Shown: positions 36,456 to 44,920 of the stretch, piece by piece | Layout: the number at the start of each line of letters is the position of its first letter | How positions within the stretch are numbered: the first letter of the stretch is position 1 | NCBI GenBank assembly: GCA_902557235.1 | Contig: CACDZR010000001.1 | Location: forward strand, 124,001-188,000 | From: an uncultured Pelagibacteraceae bacterium | Lineage (GTDB): Bacteria > Pseudomonadota > Alphaproteobacteria > Pelagibacterales > Pelagibacteraceae | Direction: 5' to 3' | DNA length: 64,000 nucleotides | Translations under genes and position numbers: made by a program | Notes under the pieces: model-generated | The model's database searches: none | The model's input: only the letters and a program-made list of their open reading frames with translations | Told to the model about the DNA's origin: nothing

Positions 36456-37037
36456 ATGAAAATTTATCAAATAGACTCTAGTGCTAGAAAAGATGGCTCA
36501 ACTTCAAGAGCTTTAGCAAAAAAACTTTTGGATAAAATAAAAAAACCTGATGATGAAGTTATATATAGAGATCTAAATGATGAAATGGTTTTTGTGTCTA
36601 ATTTAACAGAGTCAGGAATGAAAATAGATCCAAAAGATCAAACAGAGACACATAAAAAAATGTTCAAACTTTCAGATACACTTGTTAAAGAATTAAAAGA
36701 GAGTGATATTATAATAATTTCTGCTCCAATTTATAATTATGGACCTCCAGCAACTTTAAAAGCCTGGTCGGATCTTGCAGCGAGAGTAGGGGAAACTTTT
36801 AGATTCAAACCAAACGGAAGAAGAGAAGGCTTATTAAAGAACAAAAAAGCTTATTTAGTAATTACTTCTGGTGGAACAAAACTAAATAGTAATGAGGATT
36901 TTCTTACTCCTTGGTTGAAGTTTATTTTAAATTTTTTCGGTATAGAAAAGGTTGAAGTAGTAAGTGCAGACCAAATGTCACTAGATTATGAAAAATCAAT
37001 AAAAGAAGCTGAGAAACAGATAGAAAATTTATCTTAA
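36456..37037 (+). CDS. FMN-dependent NADH-azoreductase-family flavoprotein
   Basis: A 193-residue flavodoxin-fold protein of the AzoR/AcpD group. It opens with IDSSARKDGSTSRAL (phosphate-binding loop) and has APIYNYGPPATLKAW and the ITSGGT segment. In the family it reduces quinones or azo compounds with NAD(P)H. The gene ends sharing TTAA (37034-37037) with the convergent dioxygenase. Confidence 0.85.
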   Translation: MKIYQIDSSARKDGSTSRALAKKLLDKIKKPDDEVIYRDLNDEMVFVSNLTESGMKIDPKDQTETHKKMFKLSDTLVKELKESDIIIISAPIYNYGPPATLKAWSDLAARVGETFRFKPNGRREGLLKNKKAYLVITSGGTKLNSNEDFLTPWLKFILNFFGIEKVEVVSADQMSLDYEKSIKEAEKQIENLS

Positions 37038-38134
37038 TAATTAAATTTTCTTTTTAAGTGTTTAAGCCTTCCCTCAGTGCTATCATAATCAATATAACAT
37101 CCCTGAAGAAAACGATTTCCCTCATTAGCATCATAAGTAGTTCTACCATGTAACAATCTATAGTTATCCATCATTAACAGATCACCTGGAAGAAGTTTAA
37201 ATTCTATTCTGTAATTTTCTGAATTATAAAGTTCAGATATTTTTTTTCTCGCAGAATAAAATAAATCTAATTTTTCTTTATCAATTAATGGAACAAAATC
37301 TAATCGTGGACTAAAACGCACTTGTTTAAAATTACCATTTTCATCTAGCTGTATCATTTCAGCCCAATCCTCTAAAATCACACTTTCATCAATAAATTGA
37401 AAACGTATCTTTACCTCAGTTAAAATTTTATAATATTCTGGAAAATCTTTTTTTATTTTCTCAGAAACAGTATATCCATCAACTAGAGTTGACAAACCGC
37501 CCGTAACTTCATTTTCAATACAGTGAAGCATTTGAATACAAGGCACAGGATTTCTATAAGGATTATCTGTATGAGGAGCCAATGGCAAAGAGGTGTAAGC
37601 TAAGTCATTTGGATTTGGTTTTGATTTTACATTAAAAAACTCACCAAAATTTGTACGTCTCACACTTCCTATTGAATTCGCAAAATCTATTATAAAATTA
37701 TTTTTTGTTGGCACATTTTTAAAGATTACAAAACCATATTGATAAAAATTGACTAACGCTTTGTACATCTCATCAGTTTCAAATAGATTATCTTTGAATT
37801 CGAAAGTATTTTGATCTTTAAATGAGGAGTCCCATTTTATTTTTTCGATTTGTTTAACATCATTAATATTTGAGAATTCTTTAAAAATATCAATTATAGA
37901 GATCTTTGTTGAAGCTCCATCATTGAATTTAATTTCTAAAAAATTACTTTTTAAGCTTAAATCTTTGATTTGAATGTTTTCTGGTAATTGAGTTGGGTCA
38001 AATAATCTTTGTTGAGTAGACTTATCAACAAAGTTTTCTCCGTTAACTCTTTCTCTAAGCCAAAATGGGTGGATCTCTTTTTTATGACCCTTATTTTCAA
38101 AAAATACCTTGTTATCTTTTAACTCTAATTTCAT
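37034..38134 (-). CDS. Gamma-butyrobetaine dioxygenase-like 2-oxoglutarate oxygenase
   Basis: A 366-residue enzyme with an N-terminal DUF971 domain (about residues 1-90, HPFWLRERVNGE and RLFDP) and a C-terminal TauD/TfdA oxygenase core. The iron-binding HxD is in LPLAPHTDNPYR and the distal His is in LLHGRTTYDA, followed by the 2-oxoglutarate-binding Arg. This layout is that of gamma-butyrobetaine hydroxylase and trimethyllysine hydroxylase. It suggests carnitine or trimethylated-amine metabolism. It is divergent from the phosphatase gene. Confidence 0.85.
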   Translation of the reverse strand: MKLELKDNKVFFENKGHKKEIHPFWLRERVNGENFVDKSTQQRLFDPTQLPENIQIKDLSLKSNFLEIKFNDGASTKISIIDIFKEFSNINDVKQIEKIKWDSSFKDQNTFEFKDNLFETDEMYKALVNFYQYGFVIFKNVPTKNNFIIDFANSIGSVRRTNFGEFFNVKSKPNPNDLAYTSLPLAPHTDNPYRNPVPCIQMLHCIENEVTGGLSTLVDGYTVSEKIKKDFPEYYKILTEVKIRFQFIDESVILEDWAEMIQLDENGNFKQVRFSPRLDFVPLIDKEKLDLFYSARKKISELYNSENYRIEFKLLPGDLLMMDNYRLLHGRTTYDANEGNRFLQGCYIDYDSTEGRLKHLKRKFNY

Positions 38135-38199
38135 CTATTTTTAAATCATTATTTAAAATTTTGCTTTAATCAATAGTAATAAAATAGTATTAGAGCGTT

Positions 38200-39003
38200 G
38201 TGCAAATTTTAAAATCATCAGATTATAAACTTTATTCAAAGTTCATTGAAAGTTTAGCTAAGAAATTAACTAGATTTTATTACTCTAAATTAAACAAACC
38301 CTTTAAAGTATCGAATAAACTTAGAAGCGGTTATGACCCTGTAACAACCGCTGACAAGGCTTTTGAACGATTCATCAGAAATGAGATTAAAAAAAAGTTT
38401 CCAAATCACCAAATTATAGGTGAAGAATTTGGCTATAAAAAAACTAAAAGTGATTATTCATGGGTTATAGATCCTATAGATGGAACTCGATCATTTGTGA
38501 TAGGAAATCCAACTTGGAGTAATTTGATATCTTTAAATTATAAAGGTAACCCAGTCGTAGGTCTTGCTAATTTTCCAATTCTTAAAAAGTTTTATTTTAA
38601 TACCTCATTTAATTCTGCGTATGTTTCAGAAAATGGAAAGAAAAAGAAAATACTTGTAAACCAAAAAGCAACTTATTCTAAAATGAAATTGTCTGCAGCT
38701 TTTCACGGCAGTCTGTCATTAAATAAACAAAAAAAAATTCCTCAAATTTTAAAAAGAATGCAATTTCCCTGTTCGGATGCTTTAAGTTATTCTCATTTTG
38801 CCGAGGGTAAACTTGATGTTGTTATTCAATGTGGAAATAAAATTTGGGATATTCATGCTTTAATACCAATTATTGAGGCTGCAAAAGGGATTGTCTCGAC
38901 TTGGAAAAATGATGATGCTAAGAAAGCCGGAAATATTATTTGCTCAGCTAATAATAATTTACATAAAAAAATGCTTAAAATTTTAAAACCAGTTTCTAGC
39001 TAG
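38200..39003 (+). CDS. Inositol-monophosphatase-family phosphatase (HisN-like)
   Basis: A 267-residue metal-dependent phosphatase of the IMPase fold. The Mg-binding motifs are GEEFG, SWVIDPIDGTRSFV and WDIHALIPIIEAA. The best-matching group is the HisN-type histidinol-phosphatase, but 3'(2'),5'-bisphosphate or inositol activity cannot be excluded. The start is GTG at 38200; no ATG in frame keeps the N-terminal helix. The stop overlaps the convergent SMR gene by eight bases (CTAGCTAG, 38996-39003), a perfect palindrome. Confidence 0.85.
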   Translation: MQILKSSDYKLYSKFIESLAKKLTRFYYSKLNKPFKVSNKLRSGYDPVTTADKAFERFIRNEIKKKFPNHQIIGEEFGYKKTKSDYSWVIDPIDGTRSFVIGNPTWSNLISLNYKGNPVVGLANFPILKKFYFNTSFNSAYVSENGKKKKILVNQKATYSKMKLSAAFHGSLSLNKQKKIPQILKRMQFPCSDALSYSHFAEGKLDVVIQCGNKIWDIHALIPIIEAAKGIVSTWKNDDAKKAGNIICSANNNLHKKMLKILKPVSS

Positions 39004-39331
39004 TTTTACCCAAAGTATTTAAAAGAATTACACCAATAATTATTAAACTTATTCCAATAATCCCATAAAGGTTTGGAATTTGCTGATATTTAAAAACTCC
39101 AAATAATGTTACTGCAGTAATCGTTAAACCTCCATATGTTGCGTATGTAAAACCAACTGGGATAATATTCATAGCTTTAGATAAACAAAAAATACAAGCA
39201 ACTATAGATATGATACAAAAAATAGTTGGCCCAATTATTGTAAATCCATTAGTTGATTTTAAAAAACCATTTGAAGTTATTCCAAGAAGGATCGCTAAAG
39301 CTAAAAAGATATAACCAGATAAATTTGCCAT
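38996..39331 (-). CDS. SMR-family membrane protein, subunit 2
   Basis: A 111-residue four-helix protein of the small multidrug resistance family. The pattern SGYIFLALAILLGI, then PVGFTYATYGGLTITA is typical for SMR (the family's usual helix-1 Glu is not obvious, so transport coupling may differ). It sits three bases from a second SMR gene, suggesting a paired hetero-oligomer like EbrAB or YkkCD. Last gene of an eleven-gene minus-strand run. Confidence 0.78.
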   Translation of the reverse strand: MANLSGYIFLALAILLGITSNGFLKSTNGFTIIGPTIFCIISIVACIFCLSKAMNIIPVGFTYATYGGLTITAVTLFGVFKYQQIPNLYGIIGISLIIIGVILLNTLGKTS

Positions 39332-39334
39332 AAA

Positions 39335-39670
39335 TTATCCTGTTTTACCCAGCAGATTAACAATTAAGACTCCTGATATAATTAATATCAAACCAATGAT
39401 TGTGAATAGATCAGGCACTTGATTGAATTTATATATTCCAACAATTGAAGTCGCTACTATGCAAAGACCAGCAAAAGATGCATAAGTAATACCAACAGGT
39501 ATAGTTTTCATCACTATTGAAAGAGTAAACATACAACCAATTATTGTGATTGCAGTAATCAAACTAGGAACTAACAATGTGAAACCATTTGCACTTTTTG
39601 CAAAACTATTTGCTGCAGTTCCTAATATGACAGCAAGTATAAGAATTAGAAAAGCTATAACGTTACTCAC
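39335..39670 (-). CDS. SMR-family membrane protein, subunit 1
   Basis: A 111-residue four-helix SMR paralogue of the following gene: IPVGITYASFAGLCIVATSI and a C-terminal GVLIVNLLGKTG match its partner. The start codon is GTG at 39670. Paired SMR genes usually form asymmetric dimers. As with its partner, the membrane Glu normally used for proton coupling is not clear. Substrate unknown. Confidence 0.78.
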   Translation of the reverse strand: MSNVIAFLILILAVILGTAANSFAKSANGFTLLVPSLITAITIIGCMFTLSIVMKTIPVGITYASFAGLCIVATSIVGIYKFNQVPDLFTIIGLILIISGVLIVNLLGKTG

Positions 39671-39685
39671 AAATAAAAGATATTC

Positions 39686-39907
39686 TTATTTGGTAATTTT
39701 ATCTACCAATTTTTTAATCGGGGGACCTACAAGAAGGGCAGCAATTATTGCAATTGGAAGACTTACTGACCATGCTTTTAAAAAACGGTCGACATACTCA
39801 TTATCCATTCCAGTATTTATATAAGTAATTATTAGTGTCATTAAAAGACTCATCCCAAATCCCATAACTAATATAAATAAAAGGTTAGAATATTTTTTTG
39901 GAAACAT
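39686..39907 (-). CDS. DUF2798 small membrane protein
   Basis: A 73-residue protein with two hydrophobic helices (about 9-29 and 47-63) and the DUF2798 signature: GMSLLMT then FLKAWSVSLPIA and LVGPPIKKLV. Function unknown; such genes often accompany exporters. Two bases separate it from the upstream TPR gene stop. Confidence 0.78.
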   Translation of the reverse strand: MFPKKYSNLLFILVMGFGMSLLMTLIITYINTGMDNEYVDRFLKAWSVSLPIAIIAALLVGPPIKKLVDKITK

Positions 39908-39909
39908 TT

Positions 39910-40458
39910 TTAAATACTTTGTTTTTGCAATTCAATTTGGAGCTTTTCCATCATAATCATAGGAGACTTCATAAACGGATGAACTTTATGAGCTTCAATG
40001 TAACTATCAATAGCTTTTTGGTAGTTTTTTAAAGCTGTTTGAACTAAACCTTGGCCTGTTAGTGCACCGAAATGTCTTTTTTCTATCTTAAGTACCTTGT
40101 CAATATCAGCTTGTGATAGCTCGTATTTACCCATTAAATATAATACTGTTGCTCTTTTATTCCAAGCTTCTGCCCAATTAGGATCAAGTTTAATGACTTC
40201 AGTAAATTTATCATATGCAGCATCAAGTTTATTCTCCATCATTGCAGATGAACCATCAGCTAATAACTTTGTTAAATTATTTTTAGTTGGATGAGTAGTC
40301 CAAAGATCCCAAATTTTATCCTCTATTTTTTTTGAATTTTCAAAGTTTAAAGCACTTTTTAATTGAACAAATAATTTATCAATTTCTTTTTTATTATCGT
40401 CAGCCAATAAAGACGATGAAAATAAGAAAAAAATAAAAATGAATGAAATTCTTTTCAC
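39910..40458 (-). CDS. Secreted TPR-repeat protein
   Basis: A 182-residue protein with a signal peptide (FIFIFFLFSSSLLADD) and three TPR-like repeats, including LDPNWAEAWNKRATVLYLMG and ALTGQGLVQTALKNYQKAID. It is probably periplasmic and mediates protein contacts. The start is GTG at 40458, directly after the upstream stop (zero gap). It belongs to the operon of small genes; partner unknown. Confidence 0.8.
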   Translation of the reverse strand: MKRISFIFIFFLFSSSLLADDNKKEIDKLFVQLKSALNFENSKKIEDKIWDLWTTHPTKNNLTKLLADGSSAMMENKLDAAYDKFTEVIKLDPNWAEAWNKRATVLYLMGKYELSQADIDKVLKIEKRHFGALTGQGLVQTALKNYQKAIDSYIEAHKVHPFMKSPMIMMEKLQIELQKQSI

Positions 40459-40779
40459 TTACTTAGACATTGGAGTAGCGCCAGTTTCTAAACTAACAAT
40501 TTTTCCGTCTTTATATCTATAAACCGCCATTACAGCTTCAACATTTCCGTCATTAAATGTAACAAAAGAATGGTGTACACCCACTTCATCATTTTCATAT
40601 ACAACCCTAGTTTTATCTTGATTGATATCTCCACTCATTGCCCATTTTATAACATCAGCTTTTCCTAAAGAATTTCCAGATTTATGCATCGTGAATTTAA
40701 AATCATCATGCAAAAGTTCATTCATAGTTGCCTCATCTTTTTTATCTATTGCATCAGTATATCTTTTTAATATCGACAT
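40459..40779 (-). CDS. SnoaL/NTF2-like domain protein
   Basis: A 106-residue NTF2-like fold: AIDKKDEATMNELLHDDFKFTM opening with a helix and strand, then VKGD-type region and MAVYRYKDGKIVSLETG. Such proteins are small ligand-binding or isomerase domains. It has a good AAGGAG ribosome site before ATG 40779. It abuts the TPR gene. Confidence 0.75.
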   Translation of the reverse strand: MSILKRYTDAIDKKDEATMNELLHDDFKFTMHKSGNSLGKADVIKWAMSGDINQDKTRVVYENDEVGVHHSFVTFNDGNVEAVMAVYRYKDGKIVSLETGATPMSK

Positions 40780-40780
40780 T

Positions 40781-41068
40781 TTATACTCCTTTAATTATTA
40801 TTCCGTTACCAATCGAGTTTTCTAAACGGATTTGTTTAATTGGTTTGTATTCATCAGAGTTATACCACTCTAAAGCTTTGTCATAACTTGGAAATTTAAT
40901 AACAACTGTTCTAGGATATGCCCAAGTTCCTTCTAATACTTTTGTTTCACCACCTCTAACAATATATTCTCCACCAAATTTTTCAGCAATCGGTTTCACT
41001 TTTTCTACGTACTCTTTATATTCCTCAGGTTTTTTTACCTCTATGTTGAATATTGCAAACCCAGACAT
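40781..41068 (-). CDS. DUF1330 protein
   Basis: A 95-residue dimeric alpha/beta-barrel domain. The DUF1330 features are AIFNIEVKKPEEYKEYVEKV, FGGEYIVRGG and FPSYDKALEWYNSDEYKPI. Function is not established for the family. Its ATG shares a base with the upstream stop (TAATG at 41068), so it is translationally coupled to the membrane protein. Confidence 0.88.
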   Translation of the reverse strand: MSGFAIFNIEVKKPEEYKEYVEKVKPIAEKFGGEYIVRGGETKVLEGTWAYPRTVVIKFPSYDKALEWYNSDEYKPIKQIRLENSIGNGIIIKGV

Positions 41069-41484
41069 TAAGTGTAAATTTTATCAGCTAAACCGTAGCA
41101 TAAAATTGCACTCATAATTGTAAATACAAACGGTGCAATAACACCCTCGTTTGTAGTTTTTTCATTCACACCTGTTTTATTTATTTTAATAGAATAAAAA
41201 TTACATAAAAAAATACATAGGTTATTTATAAAAACTAAATTTAAGAATCCCCATGTGTTTTCCAAACCCCCAGGTCTTATAAAACCTACATAGATTGACA
41301 TTAAAAATACAGCGAGCATAAATGCTCCTGCCATTCTAATCATTATTGCTCCACTTGGATCTATACCAAATCTTTCCATGAAGCTTTTAGTGCCAAAAAT
41401 AGTTTGAAATGCGTAAACACCAACTCCAATAAAGTGAACTAAATAAATTATTAAATAAAATATCCCATTAAATTTTTCTAACAT
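41068..41484 (-). CDS. Four-helix membrane protein of unknown function
   Basis: A 138-residue protein with four hydrophobic stretches (about 8-28, 47-68, 78-96, 115-135) and a conserved-looking FMERFGIDPSGAIMIRMAGA between the first two. I do not recognise the family with certainty. It has a clear AGGAG before ATG 41484 and overlaps DUF1330 by one base. It belongs to the eleven-gene run. Confidence 0.7.
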   Translation of the reverse strand: MLEKFNGIFYLIIYLVHFIGVGVYAFQTIFGTKSFMERFGIDPSGAIMIRMAGAFMLAVFLMSIYVGFIRPGGLENTWGFLNLVFINNLCIFLCNFYSIKINKTGVNEKTTNEGVIAPFVFTIMSAILCYGLADKIYT

Positions 41485-41493
41485 TTTTTTCTC

Positions 41494-41808
41494 CTAATCG
41501 TTAAAAACCATTCTCATTTCATCCTGAATTGTACCTTCTTTAAAAACACCTTTCATTTTTTTCTGAAGTTCAATGAATTCAGGATCAGCTGACATGTTTG
41601 TATCATTTTCAAATGCTTTATCAGTAAACTGCTCGCCCACAAGTGTTTCTCTTACCGTCCTTGGGTTACCACCAATTTGAAATGAAAAGTAAACTTCATG
41701 ATCTGGATAATGTTTTTTTCTAACTTTTGCCAAACCTTTAGAGATTTCCATAGCTTCATCAAGTTTATCATCGTAAACACCAATGGTTCTTGTATAGATT
41801 GCTTTCAT
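41494..41808 (-). CDS. Small hypothetical protein, predicted alpha/beta barrel
   Basis: A 104-residue cytoplasmic protein with no signal peptide. The order strand (KAIYTRTIGVY), helix (KLDEAMEISKGLAKV), strand (HEVYFSFQIGG) suggests a dimeric ferredoxin-like fold. I do not recognise the family. It lies 9 bases from the membrane protein and 11 from the next small barrel protein. Confidence 0.65.
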   Translation of the reverse strand: MKAIYTRTIGVYDDKLDEAMEISKGLAKVRKKHYPDHEVYFSFQIGGNPRTVRETLVGEQFTDKAFENDTNMSADPEFIELQKKMKGVFKEGTIQDEMRMVFND

Positions 41809-41819
41809 AAATTTCTCTT

Positions 41820-42107
41820 TTAAGCGTTATAGTCCATCACTTGGTCAGTACACTCAGTAAATTTATGTGGCTCAAAGAAATCATTCATTTGACCCAATTG
41901 ATTATTGATATCCGCTTCACTGTTAGCTTTCCACCAACAAAACATTTGCATTGTATCACCTGGAGTGTTCCAAGTCATTTGACATGCTGCTTTATCACTT
42001 GTCATTGATTTAACAATGTCTTCCATTTTCATTGAAGCTACTGTTTCACTAAATTTAGCTTTCATCTCTTTTGATTTGAAAGTGTGAGTTACCATATAGT
42101 TTTTCAT
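41820..42107 (-). CDS. Small hypothetical protein, predicted alpha/beta barrel
   Basis: A 95-residue protein with MVTHTFKSKEMKAKFSETVA as first strand and helix, then MQMFCWWKANSEADINNQL as second strand and helix. Trp and Phe cluster in the middle. It shares its plan and length with the neighbouring 94- and 104-residue proteins but little sequence. Function unknown. Confidence 0.65.
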   Translation of the reverse strand: MKNYMVTHTFKSKEMKAKFSETVASMKMEDIVKSMTSDKAACQMTWNTPGDTMQMFCWWKANSEADINNQLGQMNDFFEPHKFTECTDQVMDYNA

Positions 42108-42120
42108 TTTTTCCTTTCAA

Positions 42121-42405
42121 CTATTTTGCTTTAGTTAAGTGATAAACTGAGTAACTATCTAATACTGCTGACATAATAGGTTTTGATACTTCAGTTCCTT
42201 CTATAAATTTATATAGAGCTGCTTCATCAGTACAAAAAATTTTAAACATAACAGTGCTTTTATCTGGTGTTACTGTTCCAATTGTTTTTTCCACTACTGC
42301 AACTTTTGCTCTTTCTGCCAAACCCTCAGGTGATTGCATAAAACCCATGAATTTTTCAAACATACCTTCTTTTAGTTTAGCAACTACTAACATTTCTTTT
42401 TCCAT
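42121..42405 (-). CDS. Small hypothetical protein, predicted alpha/beta barrel
   Basis: A 94-residue protein (MLVVAKLKEGMFEKFMGFMQ, then STVMFKIFCTDEAALYKFIE) of the same strand-helix plan as its neighbours, resembling antibiotic-biosynthesis-monooxygenase-like folds. An AGGAG ribosome site precedes ATG 42405. Function unknown. Confidence 0.65.
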   Translation of the reverse strand: MEKEMLVVAKLKEGMFEKFMGFMQSPEGLAERAKVAVVEKTIGTVTPDKSTVMFKIFCTDEAALYKFIEGTEVSKPIMSAVLDSYSVYHLTKAK

Positions 42406-42415
42406 ATCTATCTCC

Positions 42416-42787
42416 TTAATATAATGTTTGAACTACTTTTTTTACTCTTTCAGCTCCATTAGGCACTAAAGCTTCAACAAACGTATGACATTTGTCAGTT
42501 TTAGCTTTGTTGTATTTTGAGCCGTAATGTTTATCAACTGCTTTGTTTACTCCAGCATCCCAATCTTTTTCTGGAATACCTATTTCAAGAGCATAGGTTT
42601 TTAAAACTTTCACAGTTGAAATTGATTTTTCTTTCATTCCGTACTCAAATTTTTCACCTGATGGAAGAAAGTAGTTGGCCATATAAATACCAACACAATC
42701 CCATGCTTTTGATTTATCTTTATCACTCATTTCTGCATTAGCAGATGTAAAGATGAAAAAAGATAAAAGTATAATAATTTTTTTCAT
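42416..42787 (-). CDS. Secreted hypothetical protein with two Cys
   Basis: A 123-residue protein with a signal peptide (IIILLSFFIFTSANAEMS) and two mature-chain Cys (in WDCVGIY and DKCHTFV) that could form a disulfide. No known domain recognised. First gene of the minus-strand operon of small proteins; the 68-base spacer upstream holds a weak hairpin terminator for cysK. Confidence 0.7.
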   Translation of the reverse strand: MKKIIILLSFFIFTSANAEMSDKDKSKAWDCVGIYMANYFLPSGEKFEYGMKEKSISTVKVLKTYALEIGIPEKDWDAGVNKAVDKHYGSKYNKAKTDKCHTFVEALVPNGAERVKKVVQTLY

Positions 42788-42814
42788 AATTTTCCGACGT
42801 TAAATAATATTAAT

Positions 42815-42840
42815 ATAAAAATGTAACTGTTTTGTTACAT
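42815..42840 (-). terminator. Weak terminator after cysK
   Basis: ATGTAAC (42840-42834 on the minus strand) and GTTACAT (42827-42821) form a seven-pair stem with a six-base loop, followed on the minus strand by TTTTATATT. A+T-rich stem, so termination is likely partial. It separates cysE-cysK from the following operon. Confidence 0.5.
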
Positions 42841-42855
42841 GCCTGGTATGCGTTA

Positions 42856-43857
42856 TTATAACCAGCTAGGAATAGGGAGGTTTTTTTCCTTTAAAAAAGA
42901 TTTATTAAACATCTTTGAGTTGTATTTATCTGATCTATCACAAAGAATTGTGACTATCGTTTTTCCTGGGCCTAGCTCTTTTCCTAATCTAATTGCACCT
43001 GCAATATTTACTCCGCAACTAGTTCCTAAACTTAATCCCTCATTTTGTATTAAATCATAAAGTACAGGTAAAGATTCTTGATCACTGATTGAAAAAGCAC
43101 CATCAATTTTAGCTTCAGCAAAGTTTTTAGTTATTCTGCTTGAACCAATACCTTCAGTTATTGATCCACCCTCAGCTTTAAGTTCACCATTCATAATGTG
43201 ATTATAAAGTGCAGAGCCTGTTGGATCTGATAAATAAATTTTTATATTTTTATTTTTTTCTTTGAGAAATTTACTCACACCACCGATGGTGCCACCCGTT
43301 CCTGATGCGCAGACAAAGCCATCTACTTTACCATCAGTTTGTTCCCAAATTTCTGGTCCAGTCGTTTCGTAATGACCTTTTGCATTAGCAGTATTATCAA
43401 ACTGATTAGCCCAAACTACACCATTGTTATTTGTACTTTTTAATTCTTCAGCAAGACGGCCTGCAACTTTTACATAGTTACCATCATCTTTATATGGCTT
43501 GGGTGGTACTAGTCTAAGATCTGCACCAATATTTTTTAAAGTATCTTTTTTTTCTTGGGTTTGGTTGTCATTCATTACAATAATTGTCTTATAACCTAGG
43601 GAATTTCCCAAAAGACATAAACCAATCCCTGTGTTACCCGCAGTACCTTCAACAACAATCCCACCTTCTGAAATTAATTTCTTTTCTTGTGCATCTTTTA
43701 TTAGCGCAAGAGCAGCTCTATCTTTTACAGATCCACCTGGATTTAGGTACTCCGCTTTTCCATAAATATTACATCCAGTGATCTCAGAGGCTGCTTTTAA
43801 TTTTATTAAAGGTGTATTGCCAACCGACTCGATAAAATTATTTTTTATTTGTGACAT
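42856..43857 (-). CDS. cysK: Cysteine synthase A
   Basis: A 333-residue PLP enzyme making cysteine from O-acetylserine and sulfide. The PLP Lys lies in LNPGGSVKDRAAL, the loop GTAGNTGIG grips the substrate, and ASGTGGTIGG binds the cofactor phosphate. Partner of cysE directly upstream: the cysE stop and cysK ATG share base 43857 (TAATG), so the pair is made together. Length and motifs are normal, apart from a Lys-rich C-terminus. Confidence 0.95.
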   Translation of the reverse strand: MSQIKNNFIESVGNTPLIKLKAASEITGCNIYGKAEYLNPGGSVKDRAALALIKDAQEKKLISEGGIVVEGTAGNTGIGLCLLGNSLGYKTIIVMNDNQTQEKKDTLKNIGADLRLVPPKPYKDDGNYVKVAGRLAEELKSTNNNGVVWANQFDNTANAKGHYETTGPEIWEQTDGKVDGFVCASGTGGTIGGVSKFLKEKNKNIKIYLSDPTGSALYNHIMNGELKAEGGSITEGIGSSRITKNFAEAKIDGAFSISDQESLPVLYDLIQNEGLSLGTSCGVNIAGAIRLGKELGPGKTIVTILCDRSDKYNSKMFNKSFLKEKNLPIPSWL

Positions 43858-44426
43858 TAATCTTTATCTTTATCAGTAACAGCATAAGGTTGAAATCCTT
43901 TTGTAGCATCACCAACTCTTGTAGCTGGAATTCCTACCATTATTGATTTCTCAGGAACATTTTTAGTAACCACTGCATTAGCACCGATTAAGGAATTCTT
44001 ACCAATTGTTATTGGTCCTAAAATTTGAGCACCAGATCCAATTACAACATTATCTTCTAAAGTTGGATGTCTTTTAGTATTTCTTTGATCATTAGTATTT
44101 ATACTTGGAGCAATCCCGCCTAATGTAACATTGTGATAAATTGTTACGTTATTGCCAATCTCAGACGTCTCGCCGATAACAACTCCCATACCATGATCAA
44201 TAAATAAATTTTTTCCAATCTTTGCTTTTGGATGTATTTCTATTCCAGTTAAAAATCTTGAAAATTGAGAGATGATTCTTGCAATTAAATCAAATTTTGC
44301 AATTGCAAAAAAGTTTGCAATTTTATGAAAAAAAATTGCCTTAACTCCTGGATAAGTTAAGATAAGACTTATCTTAGATTTTGCCGCAGGATCTCTGTCT
44401 ATTATAGATTGTAAAAAATCATTCAT
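43857..44426 (-). CDS. cysE: Serine O-acetyltransferase
   Basis: A 189-residue hexapeptide-repeat acyltransferase giving O-acetylserine for CysK. The left-handed beta-helix shows [20 protein letters not shown] and [15 protein letters not shown], with the catalytic His in the DHGMG segment. It is the short EpsC-like form lacking most of the N-terminal domain. It is divergent from the VOC gene, with a TTGATA-TATAGT promoter for the latter in the 72-base spacer. Confidence 0.94.
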   Translation of the reverse strand: MNDFLQSIIDRDPAAKSKISLILTYPGVKAIFFHKIANFFAIAKFDLIARIISQFSRFLTGIEIHPKAKIGKNLFIDHGMGVVIGETSEIGNNVTIYHNVTLGGIAPSINTNDQRNTKRHPTLEDNVVIGSGAQILGPITIGKNSLIGANAVVTKNVPEKSIMVGIPATRVGDATKGFQPYAVTDKDKD

Positions 44427-44440
44427 ATAATTTTGTCAGC

Positions 44441-44469
44441 TTGATAAAAATATTTAATCTCTATATAGT
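44441..44469 (+). promoter_or_regulatory. Putative promoter of the VOC gene
   Basis: TTGATA (44441-44446) and TATAGT (44464-44469) with a 17-base spacer, about 30 bases before the ATG at 44499, which has AAGGAG just ahead. Good match to a sigma70-type promoter. Confidence 0.6.
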
Positions 44470-44498
44470 GTTTAAAAACAGTATTTAAAGGAGTAATA

Positions 44499-44909
44499 AT
44501 GTACAAAAACACTAATTGTTTTCATCTAGCAATCCCTTGTGGAGATCTAGAAACAGCAAAAAAATTTTATAGCGAAACTTTAGGCTGCCGACTTGATAAT
44601 TCAGCACAAGAGTGGGCTGATGTTGATTTTTGGGGAAATGAACTAACTCTCCATGCAAGTGAACACAAACTAGATAATGAGAGACACGATGTAGATATGG
44701 GAAATGTTTCTGTTCCACATTTTGGAGTTCATTTATCAAGAAAAGATTTTGATACTTTAAAGAATAGATTGAAAGAAAAAGGTGCAAAATACTATGATGA
44801 ACCTTATCTAAGATTTAAAGGAACAAAATACGAGCAAGAAACATTTTTTGTAAAAGACCCTAACGAAAATATTCTAGAGATTAAAACTTTAACAGCTAAT
44901 CCAGAGTAA
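44499..44909 (+). CDS. Glyoxalase/VOC-superfamily protein
   Basis: A 136-residue VOC protein with HLAIPCGDLETAKKFYSETLGC at the N-terminus and VKDPNENILEIKTL at the C-terminus. Metal-ligand positions (His near residue 8, Glu near the end) are kept, so it may be an isomerase, dioxygenase or lyase. Substrate not readable. A strong ribosome site AAGGAG precedes the ATG, and the LysE exporter follows after 11 bases. Confidence 0.82.
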   Translation: MYKNTNCFHLAIPCGDLETAKKFYSETLGCRLDNSAQEWADVDFWGNELTLHASEHKLDNERHDVDMGNVSVPHFGVHLSRKDFDTLKNRLKEKGAKYYDEPYLRFKGTKYEQETFFVKDPNENILEIKTLTANPE

Positions 44910-44920
44910 TCTGAATTTAG

